A stretch of 54,882 nucleotides of DNA from Collinsella sp. (lineage in GTDB: Bacteria; Actinomycetota; Coriobacteriia; Coriobacteriales; Coriobacteriaceae), in NCBI GenBank assembly GCA_019419545.1, contig DXZT01000029.1:1-54882 (forward strand), read 5' to 3'. The notes below the pieces were generated by a model. It searched no databases. It was given only the letters and a program-made list of their open reading frames with translations, and had not been told where the DNA came from. This document shows positions 46,989 to 54,882 of the stretch, piece by piece; position 1 is the first letter of the stretch; each line of letters starts with the position of its first letter. A program made the position numbers and the translations under genes.

Positions 46989-47738
46989 CTACCCGCCCTT
47001 TTCGTAGAGTCGCCGATACGTGCTTAGCGCACCCTCGGCGCGTCCGGCAGGCTTTGCGAAATGGGATCCAGGAGACTTCGGCGCAGCATCATCTTGCGGA
47101 ATGCTTCTAATGAGCCTCCCATCCTTCAAAAACAGAATCTCATCGCACAGCCTATCGACCGAATCCAAGATGTGGGATGACATGATGATGCACGTACCAG
47201 AATCGGCCAGCTTCCTGAGAATCTCGGAATGCAAGTCCACCCTGCTGGGGTCGAGCGCGTTCATGGGCTCATCTAATAGAAGGTACCGCGCGCCCGTCGC
47301 ATACGCAATCGCCAGGGTAAGCTGCTGCTTCATGCCCTGGCTCAGAGTGCGGATCCTCATCTTCGCGAACTCGCCTATCTGCGTTTGTTCCACTATCTCT
47401 TCGATATCGCGAGCATGCGGCCACATATCGCAAACCATCTTGAGGTGATCTTCCGCACGCAATCCGGGATACAGCAGCGTCCCCTCACCAGGTGCATAGA
47501 AGATCATAGAACGGACCTCTCTCGCACCCGTACCCTGCACCTCATCCAGAACGATGCTCCCGTCCACGCGAGGACCCGGCAAACCTGCCATCGCACGCAG
47601 CAACGTCGTCTTTCCATGCCCGTTCGGAGCGACGAGACCGTAGACCGTACCCGGGGCAAACTCAGCGTTCACCGAATCTACGAGCACCTTCTTTCCATAA
47701 GAGACCGTCAGCGTTTGAAGGTCAATCATCGAGATCAT
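46989..47738 (-). CDS. ABC transporter ATPase
   Basis: A 249-residue ABC ATPase. GLVAPNGHGKTTLLRAMAG (Walker A), signature LSQGMKQQLTLAIAYA, YLLLDEPMNALDPSRV (Walker B) and ILDSVDRLCDEI (switch His nearby) are intact. Its start ATG overlaps the stop of the upstream permease (ATGA), a sign of coupling; the Met three codons later (47729) is an alternative. It probably works with the double permease next to it. Confidence 0.88.
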   Translation of the reverse strand: MISMIDLQTLTVSYGKKVLVDSVNAEFAPGTVYGLVAPNGHGKTTLLRAMAGLPGPRVDGSIVLDEVQGTGAREVRSMIFYAPGEGTLLYPGLRAEDHLKMVCDMWPHARDIEEIVEQTQIGEFAKMRIRTLSQGMKQQLTLAIAYATGARYLLLDEPMNALDPSRVDLHSEILRKLADSGTCIIMSSHILDSVDRLCDEILFLKDGRLIRSIPQDDAAPKSPGSHFAKPAGRAEGALSTYRRLYEKGG

Positions 47739-49957
47739 CCCCTTTCGATCTTTGGAACACTCAGGCGCACCATCAACGGAGATACGGCGCCCAAGACCAC
47801 CAGCAGAGCGCCCGATGCGCCGACGACCTCTCCAAAAGGCATCGCGTTCGTCCCTCGCCCAAGGAACCCAATCGTCCCCACCTGGGAAGCGGGATCAAAC
47901 GAGGCGAATGGAGCCAGCAGCGCGACGCCCATGCCCACGCTTTCAACATGAGCGCTCAACGAACCCAACACCAAGAGAACCGCGCAAACCATTCCGGTGA
48001 CAACGGGGTTGCGGCTAATCGCTGCTGTCAACGCAGCGACGACGGAAATCACGCCGTATGCCATGACCAGCAACGGAATACTGCACAACACCGCCTCCCC
48101 CACTATGGACGTTGTCGAAGCTCCCGCCCGAATGAGAGCGACGGGATACTCCGATCCACCCGCACCGTTCTTAATCACGGACACAACGACAGCGGGAACC
48201 ATCGACACCAAAAGCAGCACCAAGCCAAGCAGGAGAGCCAGCGCAACAGCCGTCAGAAAACGCACATGCGCTGTTGTGGGGATCTGGAGAACCAGAAGGG
48301 AACGACACTGCAGGTGGGTGCACGCGAGCGATGTGACAACCACGGGCAACAGCAAAAATAAGGAGGGAAGCGCTGCCTGGAGATACGAAAGGAGGATTAA
48401 TGGGGGCATCTTCGTACTTAACTCGTAAACCTTGGGGTCCGGCAAGCTCGCGATCGACTCAAGCAGAAGGGCGCGCGCCTCCGCACGAGAAGGAGTCTCC
48501 GGCTCGATTCCGATCGATTGCAGGAGAGTCGCATCTGCCGCGCCCAGCTCACCTCGAGCGCGCTCGTACGTCGCAAGGCTTCGAAACCCCTCCGCAGGCA
48601 TAGGCGCGTACACGAAACCCGAAAGAGCATCCCGCATGTCTTCCAGGGCCGCTTTGCCCTCGACGTCCATATTCGCAGCGTTCTGCTCTAGATACCGATC
48701 TATTGAACGGAGCTCCCCATCCCTATACCGAACAGCGGAAACGTTATCAGCGTCAGGAAACATCTCGACCAGAGCCGGGGCCAGCATCGTCGTCGACATT
48801 GCAATCGCGCATACGGCGAGGGTAGGAGAACGCAGGAGCAGTTTCCCCATCGTTCTTACGTATGCAACGGCGGAGGCACAAGCGCTCGAACGAGTTGCCG
48901 TTCTCGATGCAGTGAAGGAACCTCTCTCAAGACAAATCGGGGATATCGGGCACGCGCAGCCGCTCTTTCCAGCAACGCAAAGCAGGCTAATTGCCAGCAC
49001 CTCGATCCCGATTGCGCATACGAGGGCAATCGCGCCACGCTCGAAGCAAAGTCCAGGCAGATTCACTATCTGCGTTGTCGGGTACGGGCTATAGGCGCCG
49101 ACGGTCAACTCAGTGTTCGCATACGTAAGGGGATTCAACAGGGCGAACTCACGTAAAGCGATGGATCTTCCGTAATACCCGGGAACCATCGTCACCCCCA
49201 TCAGGGCACATACGAACACGATTCCAAGCGTAGGGTTATTGGCAATCTTCACGGCAAGGTGAACGACAAGCGAGATGAACGCTGCCACCAAGAATTGCAA
49301 GATGGCCGTCTGCGCGAACACCAGCCAAGCCGGTTTGATAACCGGAGTCGCATATTGAATGTAACCTATCGGATAGAACGGCGAGCCCGGGCCATTCTTC
49401 ACAAGCGCGGCGATTATCCCTGGAAGATTGATGGCGAGGACGGCAAGCATTGCAAAAACACTCGCCCATACGCTCGATGCAACAAGTCTACCCAGCTCGC
49501 CCATCGGTGCCTGGATGATGAGCTTTTCACGTTTGTTAAGACGCGCGGCAAGGAACGAGACGGCAACGGCCGTTGCGACCCATAGCAAGTACTCCTTCGA
49601 TCCGTCATAATAGGTGTACTCTCCATCCGATATCTGCAGAAACGGAAGTAGGGGAGAGAGCGGTGCCAAGATAAGACGTCCCGCGGCAAGAGGGTACAGA
49701 AGCGCGGGCATGCTTGATGAAGAGGTATAGACACCGTCCTCCCCCGCATTCACAAGCGCATCCGCATAGGATGCTGACAATTCCTGCTCAACACGGGTTA
49801 TTCCCGACTCGAGGTATTCGACCCGTCCGTCGATGCCAGCCGCGCTCCTGAAGACGGGCAGAGCACAAAGAACCATCAACGCAACAACGACAACACAGAG
49901 CGACCTGGAGGAGAGAAGCGACCTAAAGATCGCCTTCGAGATTTTGAGCATATTCAT
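47735..49957 (-). CDS. double ABC-2-type permease
   Basis: A 740-residue protein in which two permease modules are joined. Each half begins with a hydrophobic segment and has a large extracytoplasmic loop followed by helices. Both halves contain the motif NGxGxxxYP[IV]: KNGPGSPFYPIG (Asn194 counted from the longest frame) and KNGAGGSEYPVA (Asn603). The same motif occurs in the fusion gene at 45027. The start is uncertain; ATG at 49957 has AAGG at the right distance, and another at 49975 has none. It is the first gene of the three-gene exporter. Confidence 0.78.
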   Translation of the reverse strand: MNMLKISKAIFRSLLSSRSLCVVVVALMVLCALPVFRSAAGIDGRVEYLESGITRVEQELSASYADALVNAGEDGVYTSSSSMPALLYPLAAGRLILAPLSPLLPFLQISDGEYTYYDGSKEYLLWVATAVAVSFLAARLNKREKLIIQAPMGELGRLVASSVWASVFAMLAVLAINLPGIIAALVKNGPGSPFYPIGYIQYATPVIKPAWLVFAQTAILQFLVAAFISLVVHLAVKIANNPTLGIVFVCALMGVTMVPGYYGRSIALREFALLNPLTYANTELTVGAYSPYPTTQIVNLPGLCFERGAIALVCAIGIEVLAISLLCVAGKSGCACPISPICLERGSFTASRTATRSSACASAVAYVRTMGKLLLRSPTLAVCAIAMSTTMLAPALVEMFPDADNVSAVRYRDGELRSIDRYLEQNAANMDVEGKAALEDMRDALSGFVYAPMPAEGFRSLATYERARGELGAADATLLQSIGIEPETPSRAEARALLLESIASLPDPKVYELSTKMPPLILLSYLQAALPSLFLLLPVVVTSLACTHLQCRSLLVLQIPTTAHVRFLTAVALALLLGLVLLLVSMVPAVVVSVIKNGAGGSEYPVALIRAGASTTSIVGEAVLCSIPLLVMAYGVISVVAALTAAISRNPVVTGMVCAVLLVLGSLSAHVESVGMGVALLAPFASFDPASQVGTIGFLGRGTNAMPFGEVVGASGALLVVLGAVSPLMVRLSVPKIERG

Positions 49958-49990
49958 CGCCAACCTTAACCTCATCCAGTCGGAACAGAG

Positions 49991-50013
49991 GGGCCGAACA
50001 AAATGCTCGGCCC
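49991..50013. other. hairpin in the divergent control region
   Basis: GGGCCGAACA / TGCTCGGCCC with a 3-nt loop, between the ABC exporter and the divergent DUF2975-like gene. No T-run follows on either strand, so it may be an operator or leader hairpin. Confidence 0.5.
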
Positions 50014-50020
50014 TTATTAC

Positions 50021-50049
50021 TTGCCGGCAAAGTCAATTTAACATAAACT
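50021..50049 (+). promoter_or_regulatory. likely promoter of the DUF2975-like/HTH pair
   Basis: TTGCCG, a 17-bp spacer and TAAACT, 43 bp before the gene. A GTTA/TAAC pair nearby could bind the HTH protein. Confidence 0.45.
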
Positions 50050-50092
50050 GTTAAAAAGTAACCTGAGTTTTTTAAATTCTTCGGAGGTTATT

Positions 50093-50605
50093 ATGAGTTC
50101 CGACAATCGCACTCCCCGGCTTCATTCCTTCCGCATCGCATGTGCGATAGCCTCTGCGACCCTTTGCGCCACCGCCATCGCACAAGTGGCGTTCTCCTTA
50201 AAGCCAGCAATCGAAGTGCTCGACAACCCTGTAATTGCAGACTCCCCCGCGTATCCAGCCCTTGCGATCTCGACATTGGTCCCTGCCGTCATCGGTATCG
50301 CTACGACCATCCTCAGCGCCGTTCTCGTGTGGACGATCAAGAGCGGAGACCCCTTCAAGAAAGGGTCTGCGACATGCTTGAAGGTGCTCGGCATTCTCTT
50401 CGTTGTTCAAGCTGCCACCAGCCTCTACGCCGGCTCACTCAAAACCTCCGTTTCGATGTTTGGCGGCGAGGGGGCCGTCGGCGCCCAAGAGATCGCTTCA
50501 TCATTCGATTGGACCTCTCTGGTTCTCGGCATCGTCCTGTTCATGCTTTCCCAGCTCTTCTTGTACGCCCGAGAGCTGTACCTCGACTCCGACGAGATTG
50601 CGTAA
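50093..50605 (+). CDS. DUF2975-like membrane protein
   Basis: A 170-residue protein with four hydrophobic helices (about 14-33, 56-78, 94-110 and 140-160). The combination of such a protein with a small Cro/CI-type regulator just downstream is a common unit in Firmicutes and Actinobacteria. Its function is unknown; it may sense the membrane state for the regulator. ATG at 50093 follows TCGGAGGTTATT. It is 9 bp from the HTH gene. Confidence 0.8.
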   Translation: MSSDNRTPRLHSFRIACAIASATLCATAIAQVAFSLKPAIEVLDNPVIADSPAYPALAISTLVPAVIGIATTILSAVLVWTIKSGDPFKKGSATCLKVLGILFVVQAATSLYAGSLKTSVSMFGGEGAVGAQEIASSFDWTSLVLGIVLFMLSQLFLYARELYLDSDEIA

Positions 50606-50614
50606 GGAAACGCC

Positions 50615-50866
50615 ATGCCCGTAATTGTTCGCCTCGACAAGATCATGGCCGAGCGAAAGATTTCCTCGAACGAACTTGCCGAAAGGATTGGAACCACGCC
50701 CGTGAACCTGTCCCGTATTAAAAAAGGGCATATTCGCGGCATTCGCTTCAACACACTCGAGCAGCTATGCCTCGCCCTTCGTTGCCAACCCGGAGACCTT
50801 CTCGAAGTCATGAGCGAAGAGGATGCCCGAAAGGAGTTCGGACTCGATTGGTCCGCCGAGGATTAG
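50615..50866 (+). CDS. small Cro/CI-type HTH regulator (YozG-like)
   Basis: An 83-residue DNA-binding protein. VRLDKIMAERKISSNELAERIG ... NLSRIKKGHIRGIRF and CLALRCQPGDLLE match the YozG type, which often pairs with DUF2975 proteins. It may control the neighbouring exporter or its own pair. ATG at 50615 has a modest site (AAGGAAACGCC). The frame continues after its TAG into an integrase remnant. Confidence 0.85.
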   Translation: MPVIVRLDKIMAERKISSNELAERIGTTPVNLSRIKKGHIRGIRFNTLEQLCLALRCQPGDLLEVMSEEDARKEFGLDWSAED

Positions 50867-51592
50867 AGGGCGGTCGTACTCGCCCTGCACACGGGGATGC
50901 GAATCGGCGAGGTCTGCGGCCTTCGGTGGTGCGATGTGGATTTCGAGACGGGCCTGATCTCGATCAGACACTCGGTGGCGTACGCGAAGGGAATGGGTTC
51001 GTTCATCAAGGACACCAAGACCCATGACGCCAGGGGTATCCCCATCGACCCGGTCGGCCTACCCCCCTTCCTGAAGGAGACCCACGAGATCGACTGCGGA
51101 AAGCTGCGCTTGCGCGGCCCTACCGGGGCGGTCGAGATCGGGGACTGCTACATCCTGTCGGAGCCGGGCGCGACCTTCGCGACGACAAGCTATATCCGCA
51201 GGGCGTTCAAGACGTTCTCGGAGACCAACGGCCTCATGGGCACCAACGACGAGCTGATCACGTTCCACGGCCTTCGCCACACGTTCGCAACGCAGTGGAT
51301 CCGCCAAGGCGGCGATATCAAGGCGCTCCAATCGATCCTCGGCCACAAGGACGCCATGGCGACGCTCAACGTCTACGCCGACATCGAGCCCATCTCCAAA
51401 ATCCATAACATGCTGCGCGCCACGCCGTGCCTTTGGCGCGGGCACCTCGGGCCGAGGGTCGATCCGGGTCCCATGTTCCAACAGAGGATCCAGGAGTCCA
51501 TCGAGACGCTCCAGGCGTTCGGCTACGGCATCACCGAGCCGGACGACCGAAATATCGCCATACGCGACGTGAAGATGAACAGTTGGCTCTAG
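50867..51592 (+). pseudogene. 5'-truncated tyrosine recombinase (integrase) remnant
   Basis: The catalytic half of a phage-type integrase. LALHTGMRIGEVCGLRW (first Arg), KTHDARGIP (Lys), HGLRHTFAT (His and Arg), ILGHKDAMATLNVYAD (His and Tyr) are all present. The N-terminal arm-binding and core domains are missing. Coding signal begins right after the TAG of the HTH gene, in the same frame, so it lacks its own start; the first in-frame ATG is at 50897. The C-terminal 50 residues (PCLWRGHLGPRVD and on) do not fit a normal integrase end and may be foreign. Probably inactive; it marks an old mobile-element boundary. Confidence 0.85.
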
Positions 51593-51988
51593 CTCACCGA
51601 GTACGCGGCAGTGCTGGGCCCATCCCAACTGAGGTCACGGTGGTCCGATAGGGGCGCCGCCCGCGGCATGCGCCGCGGAGCGGTATCCCCTACCGAAGGG
51701 CGGGGATGCCCTCCGCTTCCAGTTCGGAATCAGCCGTCGGAGGCGTTCGGCTGACTGCGGGAACGGCCTGTCCGCTCAATGTGTTCGGCTGAGATCGGAA
51801 ATCAACCCAACACGAGCCGGACACGCGCCAGACGGCTCTTCCCCGTACGGCCTTCCCCCTTACGCTCATGTTGCAGGCATGTAACGCCGCAGCGAGCGCG
51901 CCTTTTTTGCGCCAGACAGGTACAATGATGAACACTGTACCGTAGCGGAGCGCCCCGCGCGCGCCGCAACCACGCGAAAGGGTTTCCC
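51593..51988. other. non-coding gap with hairpin and short repeats
   Basis: A GC-rich hairpin is at about 51649-51692 (inner CCGCGGCATGCGCCGCGG, outer ATAGGGG / CCCCTA) with no T-run. Three copies of a GTTCGGCTGA-type motif follow at 51722-51737 (inverse), 51745-51763 and 51783-51801. They may be remnants of the same mobile element as the integrase. No gene was recognised. Confidence 0.55.
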
Positions 51989-52276
51989 ATGGCCGAGATC
52001 TCGTCCTCCCGTATCGTCATCACCGTCCTTGGCAAGAACCGCCCCGGCATCGTCGCCGGCGTCACCCGCGTTCTGGGCGAGGCCAACGTCGACATCCGCG
52101 ACATCACGCAGTCCATTATCGAGGACATCTTCACCATGACCATGCTGGCCGACACCGCCGAGTCCAAGCTCGACTTCGCCGAGCTGCAGAAGGCCCTGGC
52201 CGAGGCCGGCGAGCTTTCGGGCGTCAACGTGTCCATCCAGCGCGAGGACGTCTTTAACTTTATGTACCGCCTGTAG
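51989..52276 (+). CDS. ACT-domain protein (UPF0237)
   Basis: A 95-residue protein of two small ACT-like folds. IVITVLGKNRPGIVAGVTRVLGE and SIIEDIFTMTMLAD are typical of UPF0237/GcvR-like proteins, which bind amino acids and regulate. It is often next to a UPF0210 gene, but citrate synthase follows here. ATG at 51989 follows GCGAAAGGGTTTCCC. Confidence 0.9.
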   Translation: MAEISSSRIVITVLGKNRPGIVAGVTRVLGEANVDIRDITQSIIEDIFTMTMLADTAESKLDFAELQKALAEAGELSGVNVSIQREDVFNFMYRL

Positions 52277-52353
52277 CGAACAAGCCGCTCGGGGCAGCCT
52301 GACGTCATATCGTCCAAGCGCGCCGCCCCAAAGCGGACCGGAGAGGAGCGCGC

Positions 52354-53772
52354 ATGGCCTACGACGCCAAGAAAATCTACTACCGCTTCGACGATCACCT
52401 GAGCCGCCTGGTTCTGGATTACGAGGCGAGCCGTCAGATTTCGCCCGAAAGCGAAAACCTCTACCACGGCCTGCCGACCGACCCTTATGACGAGGACCTG
52501 TTTGTCGAGCACAATGTCAAGCGCGGCCTACGCAATGCAGACGGCTCGGGCGTAGTCGCGGGCCTCACTCGCATCTCGGATGTGCATGGCTACAACAAGG
52601 TCGACGGTAAGGTCGTGCCCGATCAGGGCAAACTCACGCTTCGTGGCTACAGCATCGAGGATCTGGTCAACAACGCCCAGGCCGAGAATCGCTACGGCTA
52701 CGAAGAGGTCGCCTATCTGCTCATTACGGGCTCTCTGCCCACCAAGGAAGAGCTTGACGGTTTTTGCGAACGTCTGGGTGCTTTTAGGCACCTGAGCGAC
52801 GAATACGTCCGCGAGTTCCCCATGACCACGGTGTCGTCGAGCATCATGAATGTGCTTCAGCGTGCCGTGCTGCTGCTCTACGCCTTCGACGCCGAGCCCG
52901 ACGCCATTACACCCGAGCACGAAATCGACGTCGCCATCTCCATGCTCGCCCGTCTCCCCCGCATCGCCGCCTTCGCGCATATGGCCTCGGTCGCCAAGCG
53001 CCGCGGCTCCGAGGTTCATGTCCCGCACCCCACACCCGGCCTCTCCACCGCCGAGACCATCCTGCAGGTGTTGCGCGGCGGCATGGCATTCACCCGCGAC
53101 GAAGCCATGCTGCTCGACGTGATGCTCATGCTGCATGCCGAGCACGGCGGCGGCAACAACTCCACCTTCGCTTGCCGCGTGCTGTCCTCCTCGGCCACCG
53201 ACCCGTATTCCGCCTACGCCGCGGCTATCGGCTCGCTCAAGGGCCCGCGCCACGGCGGCGCCAACGCCAAGGTCGTGTCCATGCACGAGGACATCCGTGC
53301 GCATGTCTCCAATTGGGAGGACGAGGACGAGGTCGCAGCCTACCTGGGCAAGATTCTCGACAAGCAGGCCTTCGACGGCACGGGTCTCATCTACGGTATG
53401 GGCCACGCCGTCTACACGCTGAGTGACCCGCGTGCCGAGGTGTGCCGCCGTTACGCGCGCACACTTGCCGCCAAGAAGGACCTGGGCGATGAGTTCGCGC
53501 TCATCGAGCGCATCGAGCGTCTGGCACCGCAGGTGATGCGCGACCACGGCATGACCAAGCCCATCTGTGCCAACATCGACCTGTACACAGGCTTTATCTA
53601 CAAGATGCTCGGCGTACCCGAGACGCTTTTTACGCCGCTGTTCGCCGTTGCCCGCATGGCCGGCTGGTCGGCGCACCGCATGGAAGAGCTCTTCTGCGCG
53701 CATCGCATCATCCGTCCCGCGTATCGCCCGGTTATCGAGCCGCTGGAGTACAAGCCGCTCGCCGATCGCTAG
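52354..53772 (+). CDS. citrate synthase
   Basis: A 472-residue citrate (or 2-methylcitrate) synthase. Catalytic-site motifs are HGGGNNSTF, GPRHGGANAKV and YGMGHAVYTLSDPRA, with the final RPVIEPLEYKPLADR. It condenses acetyl-CoA with oxaloacetate, feeding glutamate synthesis through a partial TCA route, which fits gltBD in the window. ATG at 52354 follows GGAGAGGAG. A terminator follows directly. Confidence 0.93.
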   Translation: MAYDAKKIYYRFDDHLSRLVLDYEASRQISPESENLYHGLPTDPYDEDLFVEHNVKRGLRNADGSGVVAGLTRISDVHGYNKVDGKVVPDQGKLTLRGYSIEDLVNNAQAENRYGYEEVAYLLITGSLPTKEELDGFCERLGAFRHLSDEYVREFPMTTVSSSIMNVLQRAVLLLYAFDAEPDAITPEHEIDVAISMLARLPRIAAFAHMASVAKRRGSEVHVPHPTPGLSTAETILQVLRGGMAFTRDEAMLLDVMLMLHAEHGGGNNSTFACRVLSSSATDPYSAYAAAIGSLKGPRHGGANAKVVSMHEDIRAHVSNWEDEDEVAAYLGKILDKQAFDGTGLIYGMGHAVYTLSDPRAEVCRRYARTLAAKKDLGDEFALIERIERLAPQVMRDHGMTKPICANIDLYTGFIYKMLGVPETLFTPLFAVARMAGWSAHRMEELFCAHRIIRPAYRPVIEPLEYKPLADR

Positions 53773-53794
53773 GACGCGGACCGCTATAGAACCC

Positions 53795-53834
53795 AAGCGT
53801 GGCCAGGGCATCACCGCCCTCGGCCACGCTTTTT
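53795..53834 (+). terminator. terminator of citrate synthase
   Basis: AAGCGTGGCC / GGCCACGCTT with a second inner stem, followed by TTTTT; 22 bp after the gene. Confidence 0.9.
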
Positions 53835-53859
53835 ATGCCAGTAGAAAGGATCGCAACAA

Positions 53860-54702
53860 ATGATTGTGTTTTCCGATATGGATGGAACGCTGCTGACGAG
53901 CGATAAGCAGATGAGCGACGCCACCTGGGCAATGCTCGACGAGCTCGCGCGCCGCGGTATTGAGTTTGTGCCTTGCACGGGGCGCCCGCTGTCGGGCATC
54001 TTTGAGCCCATCCTCGCCCACCCCGCCGTACACTACGCGGTCTGTGCCAACGGCGCCAGCGTCTGGCAGCTCGACGACGGTACGCCCACCGATACCTCAC
54101 GTGCTACGCGCATTTTGAGCCGACCGCTCGACCGCGCCATCGCCCACCGCGTCCATAGCATTGCCGCCGGCCATGACGTCACCTTCGATATCTTCGCCGA
54201 CGGCCAGTGCTTCCTCCCCCGTTCGCTCTACACGCGCCTGGACGAATTCTGCGGCGGCGACCCCCACATTGCGGCTTCGCTCAAGCGTACGCGAACACCG
54301 ATCGACATGGATATCGACAGCAAGATCGACGAGGTCGAGACACTCGAACGCATCGCCATGTACTGGCACGACCCAGCCGATCGCGATGCCATCGCAGCGG
54401 AGCTCGACACGCTCGGAGGCATTGAGGTCACGCGTTCGTACGCCATGAATATCGAGGTCATGGGCGAGGGCGCCACCAAGGGAACGGCCCTCACGTGGCT
54501 ATGCGAGCACCTGGGCGAGCGTCTCGCCGACGCCTGGGCGTTCGGCGACAACATCAACGACATCCCCATGCTGCAGGCAGCGGGCCATGGCATGGCCATG
54601 ATCAACGCCGAGCCCGAAGATCGCGAGGCCGCCGACGCCATCACCGAATACGACAACGACCACGACGGCGTCGCCCGCACCATCATGGCCGCCCTCGCCT
54701 AG
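53860..54702 (+). CDS. HAD-family (Cof-type) phosphatase
   Basis: A 280-residue HAD hydrolase. FSDMDGTLLT gives the nucleophile pair Asp6 and Asp8; VPCTGRP is motif II; GATKGTALTWL contains the motif III lysine; FGDNINDIPML is motif IV. This group dephosphorylates sugar phosphates and other small metabolites; the substrate is unknown. ATG at 53860 follows GAAAGGATC. The stop codon lies in the first bases of the repeat at 54700. Confidence 0.92.
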   Translation: MIVFSDMDGTLLTSDKQMSDATWAMLDELARRGIEFVPCTGRPLSGIFEPILAHPAVHYAVCANGASVWQLDDGTPTDTSRATRILSRPLDRAIAHRVHSIAAGHDVTFDIFADGQCFLPRSLYTRLDEFCGGDPHIAASLKRTRTPIDMDIDSKIDEVETLERIAMYWHDPADRDAIAAELDTLGGIEVTRSYAMNIEVMGEGATKGTALTWLCEHLGERLADAWAFGDNINDIPMLQAAGHGMAMINAEPEDREAADAITEYDNDHDGVARTIMAALA

Positions 54703-54790
54703 TCATTGGCCAGTCATTGGGGACGTTCTTGAATGACTAGTCGTTGGGGACAGTCTTCGCGAAAAAGCTGCAAGGACTGTCCCCCACTGC
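54700..54790. repeat. GGGGACGTTC-type element at the HAD gene 3' end
   Basis: AGTCATTGG, then AGTCATTGGGGACGTTCTTG, then GTCGTTGGGGACAGTC with its mirror GACTGTCCCCCAC. It shares the 14098-14152 motif and starts at the stop codon. The last 90 bp of the window hold nothing recognised. Confidence 0.82.
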
Positions 54791-54882
54791 CGGCAGAGAC
54801 GATATGAGCAGGACATAAAAACATTGAGAGCCCCTGCTGCATGAAAGACCGCGGATTAGGCCGACAATGGTGAGTGTCTAAT

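Noticed and set aside
51690..51935. Small gene in the gap before the ACT-domain gene
   Set aside because: No ribosome site and it runs through the repeat motifs.

Overview
The window is a high-GC bacterial chromosome segment. The most likely source is a gut actinobacterium of class Coriobacteriia, probably Collinsella or a close relative. This is inferred from the combination of a split transketolase, an LPXTG surface protein, an FHA/Ser-Thr kinase pair, a MurNAc (mupG-type) recycling operon, rubredoxin/flavin-reductase redox genes and very frequent intergenic palindromes; it was not tested by any search.

Layout. 0.4-3.6 kb: FHA protein and membrane Ser/Thr kinase with a DUF6273-like outer domain. 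3.9-7.2 kb: a large LPXTG-anchored, Ala-rich coiled-coil protein with a central CAP/SCP domain. 7.6-10.8 kb: copper module (CsoR-type operator, P-type ATPase copA, HMA chaperone, csoR). 10.9-13.8 kb: zinc-ribbon membrane protein, amidohydrolase and an unknown gene. 14.2-20.3 kb: gltD-gltB (minus strand). 20.8-24.5 kb: Nramp transporter, rubredoxin and flavin reductase, smpB and a TPR-like gene. 24.6-24.8 kb: tRNA-Glu(CTC) and tRNA-Gln(CTG) with a clear promoter. 25-30.6 kb: small genes, then a minus-strand peptidoglycan-sugar operon murR-murQ-murP-mupG. 30.8-32.1 kb: VanZ-like gene and a small serine recombinase. 32.2-36.6 kb: rnr, ftsX, ftsE. 37-44.1 kb: split transketolase, YitT-family protein, prfB, secA. 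44.4 kb: rpmE with a long Ala/Lys/Glu tail. 45-51.6 kb: an accessory block with an unusual ABC exporter (permease-ATPase fusion, stand-alone ATPase, double permease), a divergent DUF2975-like/HTH pair and a 5'-truncated tyrosine integrase. 52-54.7 kb: ACT-domain protein, citrate synthase, HAD phosphatase.

The most unusual content lies between the genes. A 57-59 bp palindromic element occurs about ten times (six complete intergenic loci plus one half copy). Where copies are tandem, successive copies are 80-81 bp apart in all four intervals. At least five further unrelated palindrome families occupy other intergenic gaps: GGGGACAGG hairpins, GGGGACGTTC elements at gene ends, a 24-bp-arm repeat, a GGAAAGYGCRTCCC cluster and a 123-bp long hairpin. 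No transposase gene is visible in the window, so any mobilising enzyme would act in trans.

The genes suggest an anaerobic, surface-active gut organism that scavenges peptidoglycan sugars and ammonium, handles copper and manganese/iron, and uses reversible phosphorylation to sense the envelope. Gene functions come from motifs read by eye; no database search was run.
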